From NCBI RefSeq assembly GCF_010669285.1, contig NZ_CP048711.1:3038001-3102000 (forward strand): DNA of 64,000 bases, read 5' to 3'. Source of the DNA: Kineobactrum salinum (GTDB lineage: Bacteria; Pseudomonadota; Gammaproteobacteria; Pseudomonadales; Halieaceae). Positions 20,010 through 27,132 of this stretch are shown here, in pieces. The notes beneath the pieces were generated by a model that saw only the letters and a list, made by a program, of their open reading frames with translations, had not been told where the DNA came from and ran no database searches. Position numbers and translations under genes: made by a program. The first letter of the stretch is position 1; every line of letters starts with the position of its first letter.

Positions 20010-21313
20010 GGCTCTTCATCATTAACGGGGGACACCGGCATTCATTAAACTGATTTTGCGACGATCAATTTAATGGAGAATACCGATGTCCCTCGCAGGC
20101 AACATTCTAGGCATATCCGATCTGGAGGTCGAGCGGGTCGACCGCGATCGAGGTATTGAAGTCTACGCCAGGCCGACCAGCCGGCCGGCGTGCATCTATT
20201 GTCAGCACAAGGGGGTCAGGATCAAGGCCACCTACCAACGCACCCTCAAGCATACGCGCCAGGGGAATCAGGTGATGACGCTTCATCTGACGTGCCCCAA
20301 GTACCACTGCCCGCAATGCCGACGGTATTTTCGTCACCGCTTCAAGGGTGTTCGACCCCGTTTCAGAGCCTCGGAAGCGTTCCGGCTCGAGGTCTTTGAA
20401 GCCCACGACGGCGGTGTCACCCAGCGCAAGCTCACACTGACCCACAGCATTAGTCCTGCCACCGTGGAGCGGTGGTATCAGAACCACTGCCGTCTGCGGC
20501 GGTCTGAGAGGGCCAACAGGCCCTGCCCGAAGGTGCTGGGCATTGATGAGCACTTCTTTACCCGCAAGCGTGGCTACGCCACCACGCTGGTGGATCTCAA
20601 GCGTAACAAGGTGTTTGATGTGGTGCTCGGGCGCTCCGAAGCCAGCCTGGGGCGCTATTTGAAGGCATTACCCGGGCGAGACAATGTCCGGCTTATTGTC
20701 ATGGATATGTCCGAAACCTACCGCGCCATTGCCCGACGATACTTCCCCAATGCGATGATCGTGGCAGACCGTTTCCACGTCATCCGGCTCGTGAATCAGC
20801 ACTTCCTGAAGGCGTGGCAGGACCACGATCCCGAGGGCCGCAAGAACCGCGGCCTGATTAGCCTGATGCGCCGTCATGAATGGCGCCTGTCACCAGAGCA
20901 GCGCGATAACCTCGGCACGTACCTCAACGCATTCCCGGTGCTAAACGCCCTGTACGAAGCCAAGCAGCGCCTGAATCGGTTGCTACTGCTGAAAACCTTG
21001 ACCCGGAAACGGGCTGAAAGAGCACTGCCCAAGCTACTCAGATTGATCAAACAGCTTCACGCCAGTCCGCTTCACCGGCTGGCGAATACCCTCACATCCT
21101 GGTTGGAGCCCGTCACCGCCATGTGGCGATTCTCGAAGAGCAATGGGGTCACTGAGGGCTTCCACAACAAGATGGAAATGATGTCCAGGAGAGCGTATGG
21201 GTTCAGAAACTTTGAAAATTACCGACTGAGGGTCTTAACCCATTGTGGATGGGATGGCATCATCAACCGGGTTTAGTGAAAACCGGCCCATCCCCCGTTA
21301 ATTGGGTAGAGCC
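20010..21313 (+). mobile_element. ISL3-family insertion sequence, no clear target duplication
   Basis: The element of about 1.3 kb encodes one transposase. Its ends are imperfect inverted repeats. The left end begins GGCTCTTCATCATTAACGGG at 20010; the right end, read inward on the other strand from 21313, begins GGCTCTACCCAATTAACGGG. Similarity continues to the TTAAAC/CTAAAC blocks about 40 bp in. The 8 bp flanking the two ends (ATAGAGAC and GTTTAGTG) do not match, because a second right-end copy directly follows 21313. The boundaries are therefore good for the ends, but not supported by a target duplication. Confidence 0.8.
20086..21276 (+). CDS. ISL3-family transposase
   Basis: A 396-residue DDE transposase that cuts and joins the element's ends. 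The N-terminal zinc-ribbon-like region has paired cysteines (ACIYCQHKG and CPKYHCPQCRRYF), followed by a helix-turn-helix region (ISPATVERWY). The catalytic core shows the ISL3 pattern LGIDEHFFTRKRGYATTLVDL, MDMSETYRAIARRYFPNA and VADRFHVIRLVN, with late SNGVTEGFHNKMEMMSRRAYGF carrying the expected glutamate. It appears full length. The last codons and stop (ATC AAC CGG GTT TAG) lie inside the right terminal region, and this piece is repeated downstream at 21398-21448. It differs clearly from the second ISL3 transposase in this window. Confidence 0.93.
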   Translation: MSLAGNILGISDLEVERVDRDRGIEVYARPTSRPACIYCQHKGVRIKATYQRTLKHTRQGNQVMTLHLTCPKYHCPQCRRYFRHRFKGVRPRFRASEAFRLEVFEAHDGGVTQRKLTLTHSISPATVERWYQNHCRLRRSERANRPCPKVLGIDEHFFTRKRGYATTLVDLKRNKVFDVVLGRSEASLGRYLKALPGRDNVRLIVMDMSETYRAIARRYFPNAMIVADRFHVIRLVNQHFLKAWQDHDPEGRKNRGLISLMRRHEWRLSPEQRDNLGTYLNAFPVLNALYEAKQRLNRLLLLKTLTRKRAERALPKLLRLIKQLHASPLHRLANTLTSWLEPVTAMWRFSKSNGVTEGFHNKMEMMSRRAYGFRNFENYRLRVLTHCGWDGIINRV

Positions 21314-21356
21314 GTTTAGTGAAAACCGGCCCATCCCCCGTTCATTGGGTAGAGCC
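21314..21356 (+). repeat. second right-end copy of ISL3 element
   Basis: The stretch GTTTAGTGAAAACCGG through CATTGGGTAGAGCC repeats the last 43 bp of the element directly after its right end, with one substitution (GTTC for GTTA). Confidence 0.8.
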
Positions 21357-21397
21357 CCCATGTGGCTGATGGTGCGCTTCCTTCGTCAGCGCACCCT

Positions 21398-21448
21398 ATC
21401 AACCGGGTTTAGTGAAAACCGGCCCATCCCCGTTTGTTGGGTAGAGCC
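21398..21448 (+). repeat. third right-end copy of ISL3 element
   Basis: A 51-bp copy of 21262-21313, including the transposase's final codons (ATCAACCGGGTTTAG), but with a shorter C-run and GTTTG for GTTAA. A partial copy (CATTGGGTAGAACC) follows at about 21454-21467. Confidence 0.8.
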
Positions 21449-21518
21449 TAGAGCCATTGGGTAGAACCCATTCATCAACCAGATGGTGGCCTTCTTTGGA
21501 CTTGCTTGGATCTGTGTT

Positions 21519-21909
21519 TGGTGGAGGCGGCGGGAGTTGAACCCGCGTCCGCCAGTACTCTGCCTTCGGCTCTACATGCTTAGTTTCCGTTAATTGATTT
21601 AGCCGCATACAGCCCAACGGGCAGGACGTAATTGGCGAGCCTGAATAAGTTTTAGCAGTTCCACCTCAGGCGGGCTTCACAGCGATCCAGTTCTATATGA
21701 CAGTCAGTAGCGCGGTACTGGCACCTTGCTAAAGACCGCTAGGGCCGAAGCCACTAGTTGGTGCTTCACGGGCTGCTTACGCAGCCAGTTGGGCACCGTA
21801 GTTGTCGTCGTTGGCAACTAATAGTTTGCAGCTTTGGATTAACGTGATTGGCTACCATCACGGCATGCACCTTAGGGTTCGTTACCGTCGTCGAATCCGT
21901 ATCGCCCCC
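21519..21909 (-). ncRNA. ssrA: transfer-messenger RNA (tmRNA)
   Basis: This RNA rescues stalled ribosomes by adding a degradation tag. The 3' end on the minus strand has a T-arm and acceptor like E. coli tmRNA (GGGTTCAACTCCCGCC) and an encoded CCA. The 5' end GGGGGCG pairs fully with CGCCTCC next to the 3' ACCA, which fixes the 391-nt limits. The 5' region GATACGGATTCGACGACGG is the conserved D-loop-like start. The tag frame at about 21778-21816 reads ANDDNYGAQLAA followed by TAA, with GCC as resume codon. The protein partner gene smpB is 1.3 kb away on the same strand, beyond the divergent Ldh gene. Confidence 0.96.
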
Positions 21910-21920
21910 GTAGTGAACTT

Positions 21921-21952
21921 GCAATTGTACTCCAATTGCGAATAGTTTGACT
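21921..21952 (-). promoter_or_regulatory. possible ssrA promoter overlapped by a palindrome
   Basis: On the minus strand TACAAT (21924-21929) is a fair -10 for ssrA, about 15 bases before the mature 5' end, as expected for a processed precursor. No good -35 is seen. The -10 lies inside the perfect inverted repeat GCAATTG-TACTC-CAATTGC (21921-21939), which could be an operator. Confidence 0.35.
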
Positions 21953-22028
21953 GTGAATTTTGCTAAAGTTCCGTGGCCGGGTCCCGTATTGGCCGGATTC
22001 CGGCATCCGAGCAACCGAAGGAGCCTGT

Positions 22029-23093
22029 ATGTCAGCCCGCTATGACCACGTAGAACTTCATGAATTCGCTACCAGGCTGTTTCAGGCCGCGGGCCTGGCG
22101 CCCGAGCGCGCCGCGGTGCTGGCCGAGGTGTTTCTGGAGGCGGACCTGATGGGTTTTACCACCCACGGCATGAACCGGGTGGCCAGCAACCTGCAGTGGC
22201 TGCTCGACGGAGACAGCCGCGGCGAGGGGGAGCCTGCGGTGCTGGCGGACCGGGGCGCCGTGTTCAACTGGGATGCGAACTTCCTGCCCGGGCCCTGGGT
22301 GGTCAGCCAGGCCCTGGAGACGGCACTGGCGCGGGTGCCGGAGCACGGCGTGGTGACCGCCACATTGCGCCGCAGCCAGCATATCGCCTGCCTGGCGGCC
22401 TATTGCCCGCGGGTGATCGAGGCGGGCTATATGGTGCTGATGACCTGTTCCACCCCCTCGGAGCGGACAGTCAGTGCCTTCGGCGGCAGCGAGGCATTGT
22501 TCTCCGCCAATCCGCTGGCGATGGCGGCGCCGGGTGAGGATTACCCACTATTGTTCGACATCAGCATGTCGATCACCGCCGGAGGCTATGTGGCCCGGGC
22601 CCGGCGCGAGGGTGAACGGCTGCCAGAGCCGTGCCTGAAAGACGCTGCCGGTAATATCACGGATGATCCGGCGGCGCTGGAGGGACCGCCACCGGGCAGT
22701 ATCATGCCATTGGGCGGTGCCGGCCACGGCTACAAGGGGGCGGCGCTGTCGATCGCGACCGAGGTGCTGAGCATGGCGCTTGGGGGCTACGGCCGGGACG
22801 ATGAACAATCCAGCGGGGATGGCGAAGCGAATTCGGTATTTCTGCAGGTGATAGATCCCGCCGCCTTCGGCTCGCTGGAAGCATTCAAGCGCCAGTTGCA
22901 GGCCCTGCAGGCACTGGTGACCGGCAGTGCGGTGCCGGAAGGGGCGCCCCCCGTGCGGTTTCCCGGGCAGCGCGCCTGGCAGCTGCGCAGCGAACAGCTG
23001 AGGCACGGGGTGGCGCTCTATCCCACCATCATGCAGGATATTGCTCCCTGGGCCCGGCAACTGGGGGTGACAGTGCCAGCAGAGCTGCCCTGA
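22029..23093 (+). CDS. Ldh-family (malate/L-lactate type) oxidoreductase
   Basis: A cytoplasmic NAD(P)-dependent 2-hydroxyacid dehydrogenase of 354 residues, in the malate/L-lactate/ureidoglycolate dehydrogenase family rather than the Rossmann LDH family. The N-terminus has the family's FLEADLMGFTTHGMNRV, with the histidine of THGMNR near the active site. The middle has RRSQHIACLAAYCPRVIEAGY, and later FGGSEALFSANPLAMAAP and GHGYKGAALSIATEVLS. The ATG at 22029 has GAAGGAG six bases upstream. The substrate is unknown: members reduce pyruvate, oxaloacetate, 2,3-diketogulonate or delta-piperideine carboxylates. It stands alone, divergent from ssrA. Confidence 0.88.
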   Translation: MSARYDHVELHEFATRLFQAAGLAPERAAVLAEVFLEADLMGFTTHGMNRVASNLQWLLDGDSRGEGEPAVLADRGAVFNWDANFLPGPWVVSQALETALARVPEHGVVTATLRRSQHIACLAAYCPRVIEAGYMVLMTCSTPSERTVSAFGGSEALFSANPLAMAAPGEDYPLLFDISMSITAGGYVARARREGERLPEPCLKDAAGNITDDPAALEGPPPGSIMPLGGAGHGYKGAALSIATEVLSMALGGYGRDDEQSSGDGEANSVFLQVIDPAAFGSLEAFKRQLQALQALVTGSAVPEGAPPVRFPGQRAWQLRSEQLRHGVALYPTIMQDIAPWARQLGVTVPAELP

Positions 23094-23239
23094 ACACACC
23101 GCAGACCGGGGTGCCTCGGTGATGCCTGCCCGGAGCCGGGATTTGCGGTGGTGACCGCGGCGGGCGACCGTGCCAGGGCGGGCGTCGCGCTGGCGGTCGG
23201 CCCGGCTGAGGCGAGCTGCTGGCCGGCCCCGGCCTGATG

Positions 23240-23722
23240 TTATTGCTTGACGTTGTCCCGGATAATGCGCTGTTTCTGGCGGTTCCAGTCGCGCTCCTTC
23301 TCGGTGTCGCGCTTGTCGTGGGATTTCTTGCCCTCGGCCAGGGCGATGCGGGCCTTGACCAGATGTCCCTTCCAGTACAGCTGGGTACAGACGCAGGTCA
23401 GGCCCTTCTGGGTGGTGGCGGCCAGGATTTTCGCCAGTTCCTTGCGGTGCAGCAGCAGTTTGCGGGTGCGGGTAGGGTCGCTGACAAAATGGGTGGAGAC
23501 AGTGTCCAGCGGGGTGATCTGGGAGCCGAGCAGCCAGGCCTCGCCGTCCTTGACCAGCACGTAGGAGTCCGTCAGCTGGGCCTTGCCCATGCGCAGGCTT
23601 TTCACTTCCCAGCCTTCCAGCGCGACGCCCGCCTCGAAGGACTCCAGCAGCTGGAAGTCAAAGCTCGCGCGCTTGTTGCGGGCAATGGTATTGTCGTTCT
23701 GTTTGGGTTTCTTCTTGCTCAT
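23240..23722 (-). CDS. smpB: SsrA-binding protein SmpB
   Basis: SmpB binds tmRNA and carries it into the empty A site of stalled ribosomes. The 160-residue product has the full family course: [55 protein letters not shown] and the basic C-terminal tail [19 protein letters not shown], which enters the mRNA channel. ATG at 23722 gives the usual MSKKKPKQN start. The frame is open for 28 codons upstream but these do not resemble the family. The tmRNA gene lies nearby on the same strand, which fits joint inheritance of the trans-translation pair. Confidence 0.97.
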   Translation of the reverse strand: MSKKKPKQNDNTIARNKRASFDFQLLESFEAGVALEGWEVKSLRMGKAQLTDSYVLVKDGEAWLLGSQITPLDTVSTHFVSDPTRTRKLLLHRKELAKILAATTQKGLTCVCTQLYWKGHLVKARIALAEGKKSHDKRDTEKERDWNRQKQRIIRDNVKQ

Positions 23723-23829
23723 GGCGCGCATTATACGGACAAGCCGGGTTGCTGAAACATGATTCTTCCGGATTTCACTACTGCCCGGCGGCTGCAGCTC
23801 GGGCACATGGCTAAAATGCAGGTCTGCGA

Positions 23830-25191
23830 ATGACAGATGTGGCGATCAATCCCCTGGGGGAATGGCGTTCACGCACCACCTTTGTGCTTGCGCTGGCCGC
23901 CTCCGCGGTCGGCATGGGCAGTGTCTGGCGCTTCTCCTACCTGAGCGGGGAATATGGCGGCGCGCCCTTTGTCCTGGCCTACATCCTCTGTCTGGTGCTG
24001 CTGGCAGTGCCACTGCTGATTGCTGAATTGGTGCTGGGTACCCAGGGGCGCGGCAGTGCGGTGGAATCAGTGCGCCGTGCGGCTGTGCGCTCTGAGTGCT
24101 CGCGCTGGTGGCTGCTGTTGCCCTGGACAGCCTGTGTCACCGGCCTGTTGTTGATGGCCTGCGTTACCGTGGTGGCGGGATGGGCGCTGGTCTACGCCCG
24201 CGACACCTTCAACGGTGCCTTCAGCGCGGCCAGCGCGGTGAACACGGGCCAGATTTTCAGTGAATTGCTGCTCAGTGGCGGCCGCATGCTGTGGTGGCAG
24301 AGCCTGTTTCTGGGAGTGGCGGTGCTGGTGGTTGCCGCCGGTGTGCGCCGTGGAGTGGGGCTGCTGGCCTGGCTGCTGATACCGGCGCTGATGGCGGGCC
24401 TGGGCATGCTGATCCAGTACGCGCTCCAGTACGGCGATCTGGTGGCAACCGGCCGCTTCCTGTTCGCGTTCCAGTTGCTCGACTTCAATCGCGAGGCGCT
24501 GCTGGTTGCGCTGGGACAGGCGTTCTATACGTTGGGTATCGGTGTCGCCACGGGGATCAGCTATGGCGGCTATGCGCCGATACGGGTACCGCTGGGCCGC
24601 TCGGTGATCGCGGTGGCCCTGTTTGACACAATGGTGGCGATTGCGGTGGGGCTGGCCGTGTTTCCACTGGTGTTTGCGCACAATATGCTGCCGTCGATGG
24701 GGCCGGGCCTGCTGTTTGTCAGCCTGCCCCATGCCTTTGGCAACATGCCGCTGGGCGAAGTCTACGGCGCGCTGTTCTTCCTGCTGGTGGCGCTGGTGGC
24801 GCTGGGTTCCTGTGTCGCGATGCTGGAGCCGGTGGTGGGGGTATTGCGGCAGCAATTCGGCATTCGCCGGTTCACCGCGGTGATGGTGGCCGGCGCCACG
24901 GTGTGGCTGCTGGCGTTCGCCGCGCTGGCCACGGTGGAGATCCCGGGCTTTACCGCGGGTGCCGGGCTGGACCTGTTCCGGGTGATGGATCGTCTGGCGG
25001 GCGCCCTGTTACTGCCGCTGGTGGCGCTGGGCACGGCCGTGTTCGTGGGCTGGCGCCTGCGTGAAGTTCTGCTGCGGGCGCAACTGTACCGCGAGAGCGC
25101 GTGGTTTTTTTCGCTTTGGTACTTTCTGTTGCGGTATATTGCGCCTGCAGCCATTGTGCTGCTTCTATTGGCCGGCTTGTGGCCGGAATGA
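23830..25191 (+). CDS. sodium-dependent SNF-family transporter
   Basis: An inner-membrane Na+-coupled symporter of 453 residues and about 11-12 helices in the neurotransmitter:sodium symporter family, probably carrying an amino acid. Helix 1 has the signature [15 protein letters not shown], where the unwound GMGSVW segment holds Na+ and substrate; helix 6 corresponds to [18 protein letters not shown]. The family's amino-acid binding tyrosine region after helix 3 is not clear by eye. Its start lies about 110 bp from the divergent smpB start. The 22-bp gap to ratA suggests possible read-through. Confidence 0.9.
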   Translation: MTDVAINPLGEWRSRTTFVLALAASAVGMGSVWRFSYLSGEYGGAPFVLAYILCLVLLAVPLLIAELVLGTQGRGSAVESVRRAAVRSECSRWWLLLPWTACVTGLLLMACVTVVAGWALVYARDTFNGAFSAASAVNTGQIFSELLLSGGRMLWWQSLFLGVAVLVVAAGVRRGVGLLAWLLIPALMAGLGMLIQYALQYGDLVATGRFLFAFQLLDFNREALLVALGQAFYTLGIGVATGISYGGYAPIRVPLGRSVIAVALFDTMVAIAVGLAVFPLVFAHNMLPSMGPGLLFVSLPHAFGNMPLGEVYGALFFLLVALVALGSCVAMLEPVVGVLRQQFGIRRFTAVMVAGATVWLLAFAALATVEIPGFTAGAGLDLFRVMDRLAGALLLPLVALGTAVFVGWRLREVLLRAQLYRESAWFFSLWYFLLRYIAPAAIVLLLLAGLWPE

Positions 25192-25213
25192 CAACCTCGA
25201 CCACCGGAACGCC

Positions 25214-25654
25214 ATGATTACTATCCATCGCCACGCCCTGCTGCCCTACCGGGACCGGCAGTTGTTTGACCTGGTCAACGACGTCGAATCCTATCCAGAA
25301 TACATGGATGGCTGTGTCGGTGCCCGGGTGCTGCGGCGCGAGGGCGATGAGGTGGATGCGCGGCTGGATCTTTCCCACGGCGGCATCAGCCAGAGTTTCA
25401 GCACCCGCAACCGCCTGTTCGCACCCGGTGCCATCACCCTGGAACTGCTCGACGGGCCTTTTGACCATTTCCAGGGGCGCTGGGAGTTTCGCGGCCTTGC
25501 GGCTGATGCCTGCAAGGTGAACCTGTGGATCGAATTCCGAGCCCGTAACCTGCTGCTGGGCGCCGCGGCCTCGCGTCTGTTCGACCGTGTCACCAACAAC
25601 CTGGTGGATGCCCTCGGCCGCCGCGCCAGGCAGATCTATGGCCAGGCCTCGTGA
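25214..25654 (+). CDS. ratA: RatA/Coq10-type START-domain protein
   Basis: A 146-residue protein of the polyketide cyclase/START fold. It has the RatA course: MITIHRHALLPYRDRQLFDLVNDVESYPEYM, GISQSFSTRN, LLDGPFDHFQGRWEF and NNLVDALGRRA. In E. coli RatA was reported as a toxin that blocks 70S assembly; related Coq10 proteins bind ubiquinone, so a lipid or quinone chaperone role is equally possible. The TGA stop overlaps the GTG of rnfH by four bases, the pair arrangement seen in many gammaproteobacteria. Confidence 0.9.
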   Translation: MITIHRHALLPYRDRQLFDLVNDVESYPEYMDGCVGARVLRREGDEVDARLDLSHGGISQSFSTRNRLFAPGAITLELLDGPFDHFQGRWEFRGLAADACKVNLWIEFRARNLLLGAAASRLFDRVTNNLVDALGRRARQIYGQAS

Positions 25655-25980
25655 GCGAGCCATCAATCATCAACGTCGAAGTCGCCTACGCGCTGCCGGA
25701 GCGGCAGGCCATCGTGCCGCTGCAGGTAGTGCCCGGCACGACCGCGCTGGAAGCTGCCCGCCGCTCCGGAATTACCGAACGCTTTGCAGGGATCGTGCTG
25801 GAAGATGCCCGGCTGGGCATTTTTGGCAAGGTGGTGGCGCCGGACCAGGTGTTGCGCGAGGGCGACCGGGTCGAGATCTACCGGCCCCTGATCGCGGACC
25901 CCAAAGAGGTCCGCAAGGCGCGCGCCGCGAAGGTCAAGGCGCGTCGGGAAGGAGCGGAGAACGAACAGGGCGGGGGTTAG
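25651..25980 (+). CDS. rnfH: RnfH-family ubiquitin-like protein
   Basis: A small protein of 109 residues with a beta-grasp (ubiquitin-like) fold. It shows the family course VEVAYALPERQAIVPLQV, TTALEAARRSGI, FGKVVAPDQVLREGDRVEIYRPL and ADPKEVRKARA, ending in a basic tail. The GTG at 25651 overlaps the ratA stop, so the two are coupled. RnfH is often grouped with ratA as an antitoxin-like partner, but its true role is unsettled. The 114-bp cruciform element begins 37 bp after its stop. Confidence 0.92.
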   Translation: MSEPSIINVEVAYALPERQAIVPLQVVPGTTALEAARRSGITERFAGIVLEDARLGIFGKVVAPDQVLREGDRVEIYRPLIADPKEVRKARAAKVKARREGAENEQGGG

Positions 25981-26016
25981 CCCGAATGGTACTTAACTAT
26001 ACGCATCCCGGTGGGA

Positions 26017-26130
26017 GGTCAGCGTCCTGGGAGGGTGCTTTCGAGACCGTATGCGACATGGATGTCGCATACGAGCCCCCATGGATGGGTCTACGGCGTG
26101 TCTCGAAAGCACCCTCCCAGGATGTTGACC
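26017..26130. repeat. 114-bp cruciform (REP-like) element
   Basis: The outer arms are a perfect 23-bp inverted repeat (26025-26047 and 26100-26122, CTGGGAGGGTGCTTTCGAGA type), extended by GGTCA/TGACC at 26017 and 26126. Inside are a 10-bp hairpin (26048-26057 with 26064-26073) and a 5-bp hairpin CCCAT/ATGGG near 26077-26089. Both inner tips contain ATGGAT. The whole folds as a cloverleaf-like unit between the convergent genes rnfH and bamE. It may serve as a bidirectional terminator, but its complexity suggests a mobile extragenic repeat. Confidence 0.85.
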
Positions 26131-26188
26131 GTGTTACGGAGTCCAAAAACCCGGCAGTAATTGCCAGTTGAGTTAGCCTGGTGCCCGA

Positions 26189-26575
26189 TTACTTCGAAGG
26201 TGGCAGTTCGTCCCGGGCGGGGGCCGCCGCCTGCTGGTTTTGCTCGCCGGCCCAGTCGGGACGGTAATCGCCGGTGATGTTGACCAGCTTGTCGCCCTCA
26301 AAATGCATGGTGATCTGCGCCTCACGGATCACCTCATCCCCGTTGCGCAGCATATAGGGGTAGTCCCAGCGCGCCTGGTTGAAGCTGTCCTCTATCAGCG
26401 GGGTGCCCATGATAAAGCGTACCTGGCGCTGGTTCATGCCCGGCTTCAGCTGCTCGACCATATCCTGCGTGACGATGTTGCCCTGTTCGACGTTGATCCG
26501 GTAGACGCCGGGGAACCCGATGGCGCCGCAGGCACTGAGCAAGGTGAGAGTTGCTGCCAGGAAAAGGCTGCGCAT
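26189..26575 (-). CDS. bamE: outer-membrane assembly lipoprotein BamE
   Basis: A 128-residue lipoprotein of the BAM complex that inserts beta-barrel proteins into the outer membrane. ATG at 26575 gives a short lipoprotein signal peptide with lipobox LLSAC (MRSLFLAATLTLLSACGAI). The SmpA/OmlA domain follows: GNIVTQDMVEQLKPGMNQRQVRFIMGTPL and DSFNQARWDYPYM, then a Gln/Ala-rich tail. Length is typical. It is divergent from fur with a 73-bp gap, a pairing conserved in many gammaproteobacteria. Confidence 0.95.
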   Translation of the reverse strand: MRSLFLAATLTLLSACGAIGFPGVYRINVEQGNIVTQDMVEQLKPGMNQRQVRFIMGTPLIEDSFNQARWDYPYMLRNGDEVIREAQITMHFEGDKLVNITGDYRPDWAGEQNQQAAAPARDELPPSK

Positions 26576-26648
26576 TGGACAAGGCTTCCACTTCTGTCGA
26601 TGGGGTGGCATCATACCTCTCCTGATCTGCACAGAGAACCCTCCTATT

Positions 26649-27065
26649 ATGGCCGTTGAAAATCAGGAGCTGCGCAAAGCGGGTCTCAAAGTCACTTTGC
26701 CGCGGGTCAAGATTCTGCAAATCCTGGAGTCCACCGGGGAGACGACCCAGCACATGAGTGCCGAGGACGTCTATCGTGCCCTGCTCGAGGCGGGCGAAGA
26801 CGTCGGCCTGGCCACGGTGTACCGTGTTCTGACCCAGTTCGAGACCGCTGGTCTTGTCACCCGTCACAATTTTGAAACCGGCCATTCAGTCTTCGAGATC
26901 GCCAGGGGCGAGCATCACGACCACATGGTCTGCCTCGACAGTGGCGATGTCGTCGAATTCAACGATCCGGTGATCGAGCAACGCCAGCGCGAGATTGCCG
27001 AGCACCATGGCTTTGAAATCGTCGACCATTCGCTGGTGCTGTACGTGCGCAAGCTCAAGCGCTGA
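26649..27065 (+). CDS. fur: ferric uptake regulator Fur
   Basis: An iron-sensing DNA-binding repressor of 138 residues. The winged helix (LRKAGLKVTLPRVKILQIL, VGLATVYRVLTQFETAGLV) is followed by the metal-binding, dimerising half with GEHHDHMVCLDSGDVVEF. The histidines of HHDH and the later H residues are the family's metal ligands; only one cysteine of the usual CxxC survives (HMVCLDS), as in some Fur proteins without a structural Cys4 zinc. The start has no strong Shine-Dalgarno, but matches the family N-terminus. It shares a short divergent promoter gap with bamE. No clear Fur box was found. Confidence 0.95.
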   Translation: MAVENQELRKAGLKVTLPRVKILQILESTGETTQHMSAEDVYRALLEAGEDVGLATVYRVLTQFETAGLVTRHNFETGHSVFEIARGEHHDHMVCLDSGDVVEFNDPVIEQRQREIAEHHGFEIVDHSLVLYVRKLKR

Positions 27066-27132
27066 GCCGGACGGGCAATACGGGATGGCGTAATCCTCCG
27101 CCGGGAGGGCCGGAACCCGCTGCCGGCATGGC

